Positions 13,888 to 23,215 are shown, counted from the stretch's first letter. The stretch: 64,000 nt of DNA from Sphingomonas adhaesiva (GCF_036946125.1 NZ_JAQIJT010000001.1:1202501-1266500), one strand, 5' to 3'. The notes: generated from the letters alone by a model not told the origin. Numbers and translations are program-made.

Positions 13888-14970
13888 ATGACGACCACGA
13901 TGACCCTCGATCGCGAGGCGGCAGCCCCGGCGGCGCCGCGCCCGCGGATCGCCGACGATCGCGCCATGCTGAAGGCGGCGGCGGAGCTGACCCGCGACCT
14001 GGTCCATCCGCGTCCCGGCATCTATTGGGCCGACCTGATCGCCTCCTCGGTGGTGGGCTATGGCGCGCTGGCGGCGGCGGTGACGCTCGCCTCGCCGGTC
14101 TGGGCGGTGGTGGCCGGGATCGTGTCGGTGCTGGCGCTGTATCGCGGCATGAGCATGATCCACGAACTGACGCATGTGAAGCACGCGGCCCTGCCGGGTT
14201 TCCGCACCGGGTGGAACGCGCTGATCGGCGTGCCGATGATGATCCCGTCGTTCATGTACGAGGGCGTGCATAACCTGCACCACGCACGCACCCGCTACGG
14301 CACGTCGGAGGATCCCGAATATCTGCCGCTCGCGCTGATGAAGCCGTGGACGCTGCCGGTCTTCATCATCGTGTCGATGCTGGCGCCTGTCGGATTGCTG
14401 ATCCGGTTCGCGATCCTGTCGCCGCTGTCGTGGCTGTCGCCGCGGCTGCGTCAGACGGTGGTGGCGCGCTATTCGGCGCTGTCGATCAACCCGTCGTTCC
14501 GCCGCCGCATGCCCGAGGGCGACGAAAAGCGCCGCTGGACGGTGATGGAGGTAGCGACCAGCCTGTGGGCGATCGCGCTGCTGGCGGCGACCGCGACCGG
14601 CGTGCTGCCGCTGAAGGCGTTCCTCGTCTTCCTCGCGGTGGGGTCCGGCGTCGCGCTCATCAACCAGGTGCGCACGCTCGTGGCGCATCTGTGGGAGAAC
14701 GAGGGCGAGGTGATGACCGTCACCGCGCAATATCTCGATTCGGTCAACGTGCCGCCGCCGGCGCTGCTGCCGGTGGTGTGGGCGCCGATCGGGCTGCGCT
14801 ATCATGCGCTGCACCATCTGCTGCCGGGCGTGCCCTATCACGCGCTGGCGGAGGCGCACCGCCGTCTGTCGGGGGTGCTGGAGCCGGCCTCGCCCTATTA
14901 CAAGGCGAACTATGCCGGGCTGCCGGGGCTGGTATGGAAGATCGGGCGATCGACGATGGGGCGGCGGTAA
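13888..14970 (+). CDS. Membrane fatty-acid desaturase-family protein, possibly sphingolipid-modifying
   Basis: A 360-residue membrane di-iron enzyme: three His boxes are visible, HELTH, HNLHH and HALHH, with about four hydrophobic segments between them, the standard desaturase/hydroxylase layout. It would introduce a double bond or hydroxyl in an acyl or long-chain base. Sphingomonad sphingolipids contain unsaturated or cyclopropanated long-chain bases, so a sphingolipid substrate is attractive given the neighbours, but a phospholipid acyl chain is equally possible. ATG 13888 is preferred to 13876 because GGAAA precedes it. It is divergent from the bCerS-like gene across about 100 bases. Confidence 0.8.
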   Translation: MTTTMTLDREAAAPAAPRPRIADDRAMLKAAAELTRDLVHPRPGIYWADLIASSVVGYGALAAAVTLASPVWAVVAGIVSVLALYRGMSMIHELTHVKHAALPGFRTGWNALIGVPMMIPSFMYEGVHNLHHARTRYGTSEDPEYLPLALMKPWTLPVFIIVSMLAPVGLLIRFAILSPLSWLSPRLRQTVVARYSALSINPSFRRRMPEGDEKRRWTVMEVATSLWAIALLAATATGVLPLKAFLVFLAVGSGVALINQVRTLVAHLWENEGEVMTVTAQYLDSVNVPPPALLPVVWAPIGLRYHALHHLLPGVPYHALAEAHRRLSGVLEPASPYYKANYAGLPGLVWKIGRSTMGRR

Positions 14971-14979
14971 GCGGTCACC

Positions 14980-15067
14980 GAGTTCCGGCGGAGGCCGGAA
15001 TTCGGGGCCACGCGAAACAGCGATCGTCCGCATCCCTGGCCCTGGGCCCCTGCGGGCGCAGGAGCAC
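14980..15067. repeat. Fragment of the dispersed intergenic repeat family
   Basis: Carries a TTCCGGC/GCCGGAA hairpin (14983-15000) and CCTGGGCCCCTGCGGGCGCA then GGAGCAC, resembling the unit duplicated at 4618-5073. It fills the gap between the convergent desaturase and lptG genes and may act as terminator. Confidence 0.6.
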
Positions 15068-16161
15068 TATTCCTCGGTCCTGAGCAGCACCGCCTCGCCG
15101 ATCAGCAGGAACAGCAGGAACGGCGCCCAGGCGGCGAGGAACGGCGGGTAGGCGCCCAGATTGCCCATCGACAGCGCGAACTTGTCGGCGACGAAATAGG
15201 CGAAGCCCAGCCCCATCCCGATCACCGCGCGGACGAACAGCGCGCCCGACCGCGCGATGCCGAAGGCGGCGACCGCGCCCAGCAGCGGCATCAGCACCGA
15301 CGACAGCGGGCCGGACAGCTTGTGCCACAGCACGCCCTCCAGCGCCTTGGTCGGGCGTCCGGCCTCCGACAGGTCGCCGATCGCCTCGCGCAGCCCGGCG
15401 AAGGACAAGGCCTCGCCATCGACGCTCGACAGCGTGAACTGATCGGGCGTCACGCCGCGGCCGACGATCGTCGCGCCCATCCGCGTCACCGCGCCCGACG
15501 CCACGTCGAAGCGCTTGGCGGGCCAGATGCGCCAGCCGTCGCCGTCGCGCACGCCCTGCGGCGCCGCGATCAGCCCCCGCAGGCCGCCGTCCGCGTTACG
15601 CTCGTACACGGTGACGCCGCCCAATTGCGCCGCATTGCCGCGCCCGGCGATGCGGTCCGCCTGAATCAGGTCGTCGCCCGCGCGCACCCACACGTTGGTC
15701 CGGTCGCCGCGATCGACGGGCAGGGGGCCGTAGTTCACCTTCTGCCACGCGCTCAGGTTCGCGGTGGCGCGCGAGACGATGCGGTCGTTGAACGCGAAGG
15801 TCAGGAGCGCGACCCCCAGGCTGGCGGTGACGAGCGGCGCCAGCACCTGATGCGCGGACAGGCCGCCCGCCTTCAGCGCGATGATCTCGCTGTTGGCGTT
15901 CATCGTGATGAGCGTCAGGATCGTACCCAGCAGGACCGAGAAGGGCAGGAAGGTGGAGATGATCTGCGGCACGCGCAGCGAGACGTAGCGCCAGATCTCC
16001 GCATCGCCGTTGCCCGCGGTGGCGAGGATGCGCCCGCTTTCGCTCAACAGGTCGAGCGTCTGGAGCACCAGCACAAGCCCGGCCAGGATGCCGAACGTGC
16101 GCGTCAGGAACAGCCGCGCCATGTAGAGCGCGACGGTGCGCGACGGGAAGAAGCTGGTCAT
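15067..16161 (-). CDS. lptG: LptG-type permease of the lipid export ABC system
   Basis: A 364-residue YjgP/YjgQ-family permease: transmembrane helices near residues 15-37, 58-85 and 100-125, a large periplasmic beta-jellyroll, then three C-terminal helices. LptF and LptG with LptB2 pull lipopolysaccharide from the inner membrane. Sphingomonads lack LPS and use glycosphingolipids in the outer leaflet, and this pair lies in the sphingolipid region, so export of a sphingolipid is likely but inferred. Its ATG at 16161 overlaps the lptF stop by four bases (ATGA). The frame continues far upstream, but that part is a shadow of lptF. Confidence 0.9.
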   Translation of the reverse strand: MTSFFPSRTVALYMARLFLTRTFGILAGLVLVLQTLDLLSESGRILATAGNGDAEIWRYVSLRVPQIISTFLPFSVLLGTILTLITMNANSEIIALKAGGLSAHQVLAPLVTASLGVALLTFAFNDRIVSRATANLSAWQKVNYGPLPVDRGDRTNVWVRAGDDLIQADRIAGRGNAAQLGGVTVYERNADGGLRGLIAAPQGVRDGDGWRIWPAKRFDVASGAVTRMGATIVGRGVTPDQFTLSSVDGEALSFAGLREAIGDLSEAGRPTKALEGVLWHKLSGPLSSVLMPLLGAVAAFGIARSGALFVRAVIGMGLGFAYFVADKFALSMGNLGAYPPFLAAWAPFLLFLLIGEAVLLRTEE

Positions 16162-17357
16162 GCGCGTGCCTCCCGCGCGCGGCGTCCGGGCAGATAGCGG
16201 ATCAGGAGCGCCCAGGCCTTGCCGAAGAAGCGCTCCAGCGCGCCGATCGGCTGGCCGCCGGGGACATGCGCGATCGTGTGGTACATCCACAGCGTGATCC
16301 CCGCGAAGACCGCGAACGGCACCCACAGCGCGATCAGCGGATCGACCGTTCCCAACTCGCCCAGCGACGCGGCATATTGGTTGATCTTGTGATAGGTGAC
16401 GACGATCACGATCGACAGGAACACGCCCAGCGCCGAGGTCGAGCGCTTCGGGGGTACGCCCAGCGCGACCGCGAGCATCGGCAGCAGGAACATCGACGCG
16501 ACCTCCGCCATGCGGAAGTGGAATTCGGAGCGGCTGGCATCGCGCAATTCCTGGCTCGCCGTCGGGGAGCGGCCGATCGTCGCCAGCTCGGGCAGCGTAT
16601 ATTCCAGGTTCGCGCCGCCGCGGGTGCGGAAGCTCTCGAACTTCGGCAGGTTGATCGGCAGGTCGTGCGCGGTGAAGGTCAGCGTGCGCGGGGTCGCGAA
16701 GTCCTTGCGGTTGTGGATCAGCGTGCCGTTCGTCAGGCGGAAGATGATGACATTGGGGTCGTCGGTCGCCAGGAACTGTCCGCGCTCCGCGGTGACGCCG
16801 ACCCAGTCGCCCTGGGGCGTCTGCGCATGGACGAAGATGCCGGACAGCGCGCGCCCGCCCTCCTGGCTGCGCTCGATCCGCAGCGTCATGTTGTCGCCCA
16901 GATGCGCGAATTCGCCGACCTTGATCGATGCGCCGAGCGCGCCGGTGCGCAGCTCGAAGCGCAATTGCTCGTAGGCGTAGCGCGCCTTGGGCTGGATATA
17001 GCCGACGATCGCGATGTTGAGCGCGGCGAGGACGATCGCGTACATGTATGGCACGCGCAGCAGCCGGCCGTAGCTCATCCCCACGCCGCGCATCACGTCC
17101 AGCTCGCTCGACGTGGCGAGGCGGCGGAAGGCGAGCAGGATGCCCAGCATCAGCCCGATCGGGATGCCCAGCCCCAGATATTCGGGCAGCAGGTTGGCCA
17201 GCATCTTCCACACGACCGCGACCGGCCCGCCCTCCGTCACGACGAAGTCGAGCAGGCGGCCGATCCGGTCGAGGATCAGCAGCATGGAGGCGATCAGCAG
17301 CGTGGCGAACAGCGGCAGCGCGATCAGCCGGGCCATGTAACGGTCGATCGAGGGCAT
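16158..17357 (-). CDS. lptF: LptF-type permease of the lipid export ABC system
   Basis: A 399-residue partner of the next gene: MPSIDRYMARLIALPLFATL begins with the first membrane helix, followed by two more (LPEYLGLGIPIGLMLGILLA), a periplasmic domain from about residue 130 to 270, and C-terminal helices (MFLLPMLAVALGVP). ATG 17357 is chosen because it begins the family's conserved N terminus; the frame's earlier start is unlike any permease. It is cotranscribed with lptG. A gap of 88 bases separates it from the hybrid kinase upstream. Confidence 0.9.
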   Translation of the reverse strand: MPSIDRYMARLIALPLFATLLIASMLLILDRIGRLLDFVVTEGGPVAVVWKMLANLLPEYLGLGIPIGLMLGILLAFRRLATSSELDVMRGVGMSYGRLLRVPYMYAIVLAALNIAIVGYIQPKARYAYEQLRFELRTGALGASIKVGEFAHLGDNMTLRIERSQEGGRALSGIFVHAQTPQGDWVGVTAERGQFLATDDPNVIIFRLTNGTLIHNRKDFATPRTLTFTAHDLPINLPKFESFRTRGGANLEYTLPELATIGRSPTASQELRDASRSEFHFRMAEVASMFLLPMLAVALGVPPKRSTSALGVFLSIVIVVTYHKINQYAASLGELGTVDPLIALWVPFAVFAGITLWMYHTIAHVPGGQPIGALERFFGKAWALLIRYLPGRRAREARA

Positions 17358-17445
17358 GAAGGGTGCGCGTCGCCTGTGGCCGGGGGAAGGGGTCCGCCCG
17401 GCTATACGCACCGCGCCGCCCGGCGTCAGCACCCGATTTGCACGG

Positions 17446-19494
17446 CTATTCGGCGGCGACCTGTTCCGGCGCGAGCGGAGCGGACGGGGCCGCCGCCGCG
17501 GCGCGCGATACGGCGGCCTCCAGCCCCGCCAGCGTGAACGGCTTGCGCAGCACGGGGCGACCGCCCAGGTCGATCGCGCTGCCCGCGCCGCCGGCGAATC
17601 CGGTGACGAAGAGGACGGGGACCCGCGCCATGTCCTCGGGAAGGGCCGCGATCATCTCAGGCCCGGTCAGGACCGGCATCATCACGTCGGAGATGATGAG
17701 ATCGATGGCGGCCATGCCCGCCAGCACGCTGCGCGCCATCAGCGGATCGTCGCACGCGACGGGCCGATGCCCCAGCTCGGTCAGCGCCTCCATCGTCGCG
17801 GACAGGACGCGGGTATCGTCCTCGACCACCAGGATCGACAGCCCCGCCGCGACCGTAGGCGTCAGGATGGGGACGACGGGCGCCGCCGGTGACGCGGGGG
17901 TCGCCGCCGATGACGGGGGCGGGACCGGCGCCGGGGCCGGGGCCGGCGCCGCGCCTGCGCCCGGGGCGGGCGGCGCGAGCGGGCGCTCGGCGGTCCGATC
18001 GCGCGGCAGCAGCAGCGTGACGGTGGTGCCGCTGCCGACGACCGACGCGATCGTCACGTCGCCGCCGACCTGCCGCGCGAAGGCGAAGGTCTGGCTCAGT
18101 CCCAGTCCGGTGCCCTTGCCGACCGGCTTGGTGGTGAAGAACGGCTCGAACACGCGTTCGATCACCTCGGGCGCGATGCCGCAGCCGGTGTCGCTGACCG
18201 CGATCGTCAGGAAGTCGCCCGCCGGGCGGCCGGTGCTCTCGTCCGCCTCCAATGTCGTCTGGTTGGCGACGATCGTCAGCGTGCCGCGCCCCTGCATCGC
18301 GTCGCGTGCATTGACTGCCAGATTGACGATCGTGTTCTCCAGCTGGACGCGGTCCGCGCGCGTCTTCCAGCCGCCGCTCGAATCGCGGAAGGTGACGGTC
18401 ACGCCGGTTCCCAGGGTCCGCCGCAGCAGGTCGCCCAGATCGCCGAACAACCACGTAGCGCCGATCGGCTCCGGGTTGATCGCGGTCTCCCGCGCGAAGG
18501 CGAGGAGGCGGCTGGTCAGCGCCACGGCGCGCCGCGCGCCGTCATGCGCGCTCTCCAGATGGCGCGCGGCCTCGTCCGGCGCGGTCGCCAGATGCCGCTG
18601 CGCCAGCTCCATCCCGCCCAGCACCACCGCCAGCATATTGTTGAAATCGTGCGCGATGCCGCCGGTCAGCTGGCCGACGGCCTCCATCTTCTGCACCTGG
18701 CGCAGCTGCGCCTCCTGCGCGCGCAGCTCGTCCGTCGCCTTCTCCACCGCGGCGGCGAGTTCGTCGGCGCGCTCGCGCTCCTTGTCGGCCATGTCCTCCG
18801 CCAGCGCGCGCTGCGCCAGCGCCTCCACCATCAGCCAGCCCATCGCGATCGCGCCCAGCACCAGCAGCACGCCGAACACCGCCAGCACCTTGGCGATCGT
18901 GTTCGACCGCTTGATCGACGCGAGGGCGTGCGAGGTGCGATATTCGAGCAGCTGGCGCTCGTCCGCGATCAGCAGGTTCAGCGTGCGGTTGATCTGCCCG
19001 AGCGATTCGGTGCGGCGCAGCTGCCAGTAGCGCGACAGCGCCTGATCGTTCTTGCCGTAATTGGTGGCGAGCGCGGTCTCCGACAATTCGCTGCCGCGCT
19101 TGGCGAAGGAGCGGCGCAGGTTGCTGAGGTGCGACGTCTGGTGCCGGTTATCGCGCGTCAGCTGCTGCAGCCGGTCGATCACCGCGGCGGCGCGCCGCCA
19201 GTCCTGATAGTATAACGCGCCCTGCTGCTGGTCGCCGGAGATGACGAACCGGCCGAGCGACGCCTCCGATCGCGCGATGACGCCTTGCAGCGTACGCGCC
19301 ATCACCATCACGTCGTAGCTGTGTCGCTGCGCCTCCAGCGCGCGGTCGCGCTGACGATCCGCGTCCGCCAGCGTGAACACGATCGCGGCCAGCGTGGCGA
19401 CGCCCGCCGCCGCCAGCACGCCCAGCGCGATCGAACGCCACGCCGACGCCAGACGTCTGCGGGGTTGTTCATCGACGAGGGAACCTACGCTCAC
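17446..19494 (-). CDS. CHASE3-type hybrid sensor histidine kinase with receiver
   Basis: A 682-residue membrane kinase: helix near residues 22-45, a periplasmic four-helix CHASE3-like sensor, a second helix at about 200-222, a coiled coil, then HisKA (GQLTGGIAHDFNNMLAVVLG), ATPase N box (LAVNARDAM), G1 (DTGCGIA), F (FEPFFTTK) and G2 (GKGTGLGLS). A Pro/Ala linker leads to a receiver (ILVVEDDTRVL, LIISDVMMP, VLRKPF). The start is unsure: a GTG at 19494 is preferred, since farther upstream the frame shadows spt. It stands between spt and lptF on the same strand, so it may sense or tune envelope lipid state; no partner regulator is nearby. Confidence 0.88.
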   Translation of the reverse strand: MSVGSLVDEQPRRRLASAWRSIALGVLAAAGVATLAAIVFTLADADRQRDRALEAQRHSYDVMVMARTLQGVIARSEASLGRFVISGDQQQGALYYQDWRRAAAVIDRLQQLTRDNRHQTSHLSNLRRSFAKRGSELSETALATNYGKNDQALSRYWQLRRTESLGQINRTLNLLIADERQLLEYRTSHALASIKRSNTIAKVLAVFGVLLVLGAIAMGWLMVEALAQRALAEDMADKERERADELAAAVEKATDELRAQEAQLRQVQKMEAVGQLTGGIAHDFNNMLAVVLGGMELAQRHLATAPDEAARHLESAHDGARRAVALTSRLLAFARETAINPEPIGATWLFGDLGDLLRRTLGTGVTVTFRDSSGGWKTRADRVQLENTIVNLAVNARDAMQGRGTLTIVANQTTLEADESTGRPAGDFLTIAVSDTGCGIAPEVIERVFEPFFTTKPVGKGTGLGLSQTFAFARQVGGDVTIASVVGSGTTVTLLLPRDRTAERPLAPPAPGAGAAPAPAPAPVPPPSSAATPASPAAPVVPILTPTVAAGLSILVVEDDTRVLSATMEALTELGHRPVACDDPLMARSVLAGMAAIDLIISDVMMPVLTGPEMIAALPEDMARVPVLFVTGFAGGAGSAIDLGGRPVLRKPFTLAGLEAAVSRAAAAAPSAPLAPEQVAAE

Positions 19495-19538
19495 ACCGCC
19501 GATTGTAACAAATCGCCTTCGATCCGGGAAGGGGGCCG

Positions 19539-20807
19539 TCAGGCGATGGCGCCGGCGTATGTCCCCGCTTTGGCAAACATGTCGATGATCCGGTCCAGCT
19601 GCCCGTCCTCGTGCTCTGCACAGAGCGAACAGCGCAGCAGGAACATGCCGGCCGGGGTCGCCGGGGGGCGTGCGACGTTGACGTACAGCCCCGCCTCCAG
19701 CAGCGCCTGCCACATCACCACGGCCTGCTCCTGATCCTCCAGGATCACCGCGACGATCGCCGAATCGGGTGCGTCCGTCCCCAGCCGGAAGCCCAGCTGC
19801 TTCAGCCCGCCGTGCAGGCGCCGCGCGTTGCTCCACAGCCGGGCCCGCTTCTCGTGCGCGGTCATCAGCTTGCGGACCGAGGTCGCCGCGGTGGCGACGA
19901 CCGACGGCGGCAGCGAGGCGGTGAAGATATAGGGGCGGCACGACAGCCGCATCGCCTCGAACTTGGGATGGTTGGAGATGCAGAAGCCGCCGACCGTGCC
20001 GACCGATTTCGAGAAGGTGCCGATCACGAAATCGACGTCGCGGCCCAGCACCAGCCCCTGATCCTCGTACACGCCGCGGCCATGCTCGCCGAAGAAGCCC
20101 ATCGAATGCGCCTCGTCGACCAGCACCATGGCGCCGTGCTTCCTGGCGACCGCGACCATCTCCTTCAGCGGGGCGATGTCGCCGAGCATCGAATAGACGC
20201 CCTCCAGCACTACCAGCTTGCCCGGTTCCTTCGGCAGCCGGCCGAGCCGCTTGTCGAGGTCCTCGACCGAATTGTGGCGGAAGCGGACGACCTCGGCATC
20301 GCCCATCTTGCAGCCGTCGTAGATCGAGGCATGGCTGTCGGCGTCGAGGATGACATATTCGCCGCGCCCCGCGATCGTCGAGATCGTGCCCAGGTTCGCC
20401 TGATAGCCGGTCGAGAAGACCATCGCGAAATCCGCGCCGTAGAATTCCTTCAGCGCCTCCTCCGCCTCGACATGGTCGCGGAAGGTGCCGTTGAGCATGC
20501 GGCTGCCGTTGGTGCCGCTGCCGAACTGCTCCAGCGCCGCGCGCCCGGCGGCGATGACGTCGGCGTCGAACGTCATGCCCATGTAATTGTAGGTGCCGAG
20601 CAGGATCGTCTCGCGCCCCTTGATGACCGCGGTGGTCGGGCCCAGCACGCGCTCCATCACGATCCCGAACGGATCGCGCACGCCCGACGCCAGCAGCGCC
20701 TCGCGCTCCGCGATCAGGGGATCGAACTTCGAGAACAGGTCGCGCTCCGGCGCCACGGGGGCGGCATTCGCGGGGAGCGCGTCGGCGGCGAGCCCGGCTT
20801 CGGTCAT
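19539..20807 (-). CDS. spt: Serine palmitoyltransferase
   Basis: A 422-residue PLP enzyme of the alpha-oxoamine synthase family, close to the 420-residue Sphingomonas paucimobilis enzyme. It condenses L-serine with palmitoyl-CoA or acyl-ACP to 3-ketosphinganine, the first step of sphingolipid synthesis. Active-site residues are visible: His159 (DADSHAS) stacking on PLP, Asp231 and His234 (VDEAHSMGF), and the Schiff-base Lys near 267 (GTFSKSVGTVGG). ATG 20807 follows the acp stop by 5 bases; the frame's longer start is a shadow of acp. The adjacent acp suggests use of an acyl-ACP donor. Confidence 0.95.
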   Translation of the reverse strand: MTEAGLAADALPANAAPVAPERDLFSKFDPLIAEREALLASGVRDPFGIVMERVLGPTTAVIKGRETILLGTYNYMGMTFDADVIAAGRAALEQFGSGTNGSRMLNGTFRDHVEAEEALKEFYGADFAMVFSTGYQANLGTISTIAGRGEYVILDADSHASIYDGCKMGDAEVVRFRHNSVEDLDKRLGRLPKEPGKLVVLEGVYSMLGDIAPLKEMVAVARKHGAMVLVDEAHSMGFFGEHGRGVYEDQGLVLGRDVDFVIGTFSKSVGTVGGFCISNHPKFEAMRLSCRPYIFTASLPPSVVATAATSVRKLMTAHEKRARLWSNARRLHGGLKQLGFRLGTDAPDSAIVAVILEDQEQAVVMWQALLEAGLYVNVARPPATPAGMFLLRCSLCAEHEDGQLDRIIDMFAKAGTYAGAIA

Positions 20808-20812
20808 GACGG

Positions 20813-21055
20813 TCAGCCCCTCAGCTTGGCGACGGCATCGGCGAGCTGGCCCACCGTCTCGATCTCGGCCTGCATGTTCATCGTGATGATGATGTCGAAC
20901 TCGTCCTCGATCGCGGCGACGAAATCCATCACGGTCAGCGAATCCCACTCCAGGTCGCCCTGGAAGGTCGTCGTCTCGGAGACGGCGATGCCCTTCTTGT
21001 TGAAGGGTTCGATCTGCGCGATCACGGTGTCGAGGATGGCGGTGCGGTCGGTCAT
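20813..21055 (-). CDS. acpR: Acyl carrier protein dedicated to sphingolipid synthesis
   Basis: An 80-residue ACP: acidic four-helix pattern with the phosphopantetheine Ser in LEWDSLTVMDFVAAIEDEF. It would carry the acyl chain for serine palmitoyltransferase, encoded 5 bases downstream. It differs from the main fatty-acid AcpP in the residues before the Ser (EWDSL rather than GADSL), as seen in ACPs linked to sphingolipid genes in Caulobacter. Symbol by analogy. ATG 21055 is fixed by family length. Confidence 0.88.
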   Translation of the reverse strand: MTDRTAILDTVIAQIEPFNKKGIAVSETTTFQGDLEWDSLTVMDFVAAIEDEFDIIITMNMQAEIETVGQLADAVAKLRG

Positions 21056-21098
21056 GGCGTGCGTCGTGGCCTTCAAATGCGGCGGTTCTCGGGCCGCG

Positions 21099-22001
21099 CT
21101 ATAGCAACCCGTGGGCACGATACCATCGCGCCGTCTCCGCCATGCCGGTATCGAGCGGGATCTGCGGGGTCCATAGCGCGGGCGGCGGCCGTTTCGCCGG
21201 GTCGGCGGTCCAGTCGGGATGGAGCATGTAGGAAACGCGGTCGGCGGTGAGCTTGGCATGCCCGCGGCGCAGCAGCCGGTCGGCACGCGCGGCGGTGCGC
21301 AGCAACGCGGCGGGGAGGGGGATGGCCCTAGCCCGCCGTCGCCCGACACCCCGCCCGATGGCGGCGGCGAAGTCGGCGTAGCTCAGCGGCCCGGCGGCGT
21401 CCTCGGGCTCGTAGATCGTCCGGTCGCCGGGTGCGGTGGCGAGCGCGAGGAGCAGTCGGGCGAGGTCGTCGGCGTGGATCACCGACAGCCGCCCCGCGGG
21501 CGGTACCGGCACCACGCCCAGGCGCGCGGCGCGGAACAGGTCGCGCTGCTCCAGGTCGCCGGGGCCGTAGACGCCGGGCGGGCGGACGATCGTCCAGTCG
21601 AGATCGCTGGCGCGAACCACGTCTTCCGCCCCCGCCTTCGACCAGCCATAGATCGACAGCGCGGGCTCGCGCGCGGCGAGCGAGGAGACGTGGACGAAGC
21701 GACGCACCGCCCAGACACGCGCCGCCTCCACCACCGCGGCGGTGCCGGCGATGTTGGCGGCGACGAAGGCATCGCGGTCGGGCGCGTTGACCGCGCCTGC
21801 GATATGGACGACCGCATCGGCGGTGGAGACCAGTTCCGACAGCGCGGCGGGATCGTCCAGCGCACCGGCGATCCACGTCACGCCGGCGCGCTCGGGCTGG
21901 GGTCGGCGGGCGAGGGCGCGGACCTCGTCGCCCCGCGCCAGGGCGCGTTCGATCGTGCGACCGCCGACGAACCCGGTGCCGCCGGTGATCGCCCAGATCA
22001 T
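21099..22001 (-). CDS. cerR: NAD-dependent epimerase-type reductase, CerR candidate
   Basis: A 300-residue extended short-chain dehydrogenase: nucleotide loop TGGTGFVGG at the N terminus, VVHIAGAVN, and the catalytic Tyr-Lys pair in YGWSK. In Caulobacter the related enzyme CerR, encoded beside spt and acp, reduces the keto group left by serine palmitoyltransferase after acylation. The same order here (cerR-acp-spt) supports the call, though the family is broad. It starts 10 bases after proB, so it is probably transcribed from the proB promoter. Confidence 0.8.
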   Translation of the reverse strand: MIWAITGGTGFVGGRTIERALARGDEVRALARRPQPERAGVTWIAGALDDPAALSELVSTADAVVHIAGAVNAPDRDAFVAANIAGTAAVVEAARVWAVRRFVHVSSLAAREPALSIYGWSKAGAEDVVRASDLDWTIVRPPGVYGPGDLEQRDLFRAARLGVVPVPPAGRLSVIHADDLARLLLALATAPGDRTIYEPEDAAGPLSYADFAAAIGRGVGRRRARAIPLPAALLRTAARADRLLRRGHAKLTADRVSYMLHPDWTADPAKRPPPALWTPQIPLDTGMAETARWYRAHGLL

Positions 22002-22011
22002 CGCGCCGCCC

Positions 22012-23115
22012 TCACAGCAGCGCCATATGGTTGCGATGGATCAGCGCGCTGCGCGGCGCATAGCCCAGGATCGCCTCATGCTCGTCGCTGCGGCGGCCGA
22101 GCAGCCGGACGGCGTCGGCCGAATCATATTCCGACAGCCCGCGCGCCAGCGTGCGATCCGGTGCCTCGACCGTCACCAGATCGCCGCGCGCGAAATGGCC
22201 GTCGATCCGGGTCGCCCCCGCCGCCAGCAGGCTGCGCCCGTCCGCCAGCGCGCGGGCTGCGCCTTCGTCGACGTGAATCGCGCCGCGGGCGGTCAGCCCG
22301 CCCGCCAGCCACGCCTTGCGCGCCGGCGCGGGCCGTTCGGCGACGAACAAGGTATGCCGCACCGTCGCGGAGAGCGGGTGCGCGACATGGCCGGAGGCGA
22401 TCGCCAGCCCCGCGCCCGCCGCGTTGGCGATCCGGGCGGCGGCGATCTTCGACACCATGCCGCCCGATCCCATGCCCGAGGCGGAGCCGCGATCGGCCAT
22501 CCGCTCGATCGTGCCGTCGATCCGCTCGACGCGGGCGATGTGCGTCGCGCCCGGCAGCGCGGGGTTGCGATCGTACAGGCCGTCGATGTCGGACAGCAGG
22601 ACGACGCCCGATGCGCCCGCGGCCTGTGCGATCCGCGCGGCGAGCCGGTCGTTGTCGCCGAAGCGGATCTCCTCGGTCGCGACCGAATCGTTTTCGTTGA
22701 TGACCGGGACGACGCCCAGCTGGAGCAGCCGCCCCAGCGTCGCCGCGGCGTTCAGGTAACGCCGCCGCTCCTCCAGATCGCCGAGCGTCACCAGCATCTG
22801 CGCCGCGGTCAGTCCCTGCGCCGCCAGCACCTCCGCCCACACGCCGGCGAGCGCGATCTGCCCGGTGGCGGCGGCGGCCTGCGCATCCTCCAGGCTGGCA
22901 CGCCCGCCCTTGGCGAGGCCGAGCCGCCGCGCCCCCAGCGCGATCGCGCCGGAGGACACGACCGCCACCTGCTGCCCTTCGCGCGCGCGCGCCGCGATGT
23001 CGGCGGCGACCTCCTCCAGAAAGGCACGTCGCACCCCGCCCTGCGCATCGACGAGCAGCGCCGACCCGATCTTGACGACCAGGCGCGGGCAGGCGGCGGG
23101 GGGAAACAGCGACAT
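22012..23115 (-). CDS. proB: Glutamate 5-kinase
   Basis: A 367-residue enzyme of proline synthesis: an amino-acid kinase domain with the ATP site VVKIGSALLVD, NENDSVAT and GMGSGGMVSKIAAARIA, then a PUA domain in the last 100 residues (AIHVDEGAARALADGRSLLA). It phosphorylates glutamate to glutamyl-5-phosphate. The obgE-proB order is widespread in alphaproteobacteria; here the exported TPR-like gene is inserted between them on plus. ATG 23115 begins the family's N terminus. cerR follows at 10 bases, tying the sphingolipid genes to this housekeeping transcript. Confidence 0.95.
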   Translation of the reverse strand: MSLFPPAACPRLVVKIGSALLVDAQGGVRRAFLEEVAADIAARAREGQQVAVVSSGAIALGARRLGLAKGGRASLEDAQAAAATGQIALAGVWAEVLAAQGLTAAQMLVTLGDLEERRRYLNAAATLGRLLQLGVVPVINENDSVATEEIRFGDNDRLAARIAQAAGASGVVLLSDIDGLYDRNPALPGATHIARVERIDGTIERMADRGSASGMGSGGMVSKIAAARIANAAGAGLAIASGHVAHPLSATVRHTLFVAERPAPARKAWLAGGLTARGAIHVDEGAARALADGRSLLAAGATRIDGHFARGDLVTVEAPDRTLARGLSEYDSADAVRLLGRRSDEHEAILGYAPRSALIHRNHMALL

Positions 23116-23215
23116 GATGGCGAGCGCGTTAGCGTGCGGCGGGTCGCGGCGCCAATGCGGATTTGACGTGGCAACGGCGTCGCGCGAGGTAGATTCGACC
23201 GGGGAGGGCAGGGGA

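Noticed and set aside
16266..17537. Long plus-strand ORF opposite lptF
   Set aside because: Arg/His/Gln-rich shadow without a domain; lptF on minus has full family sequence.
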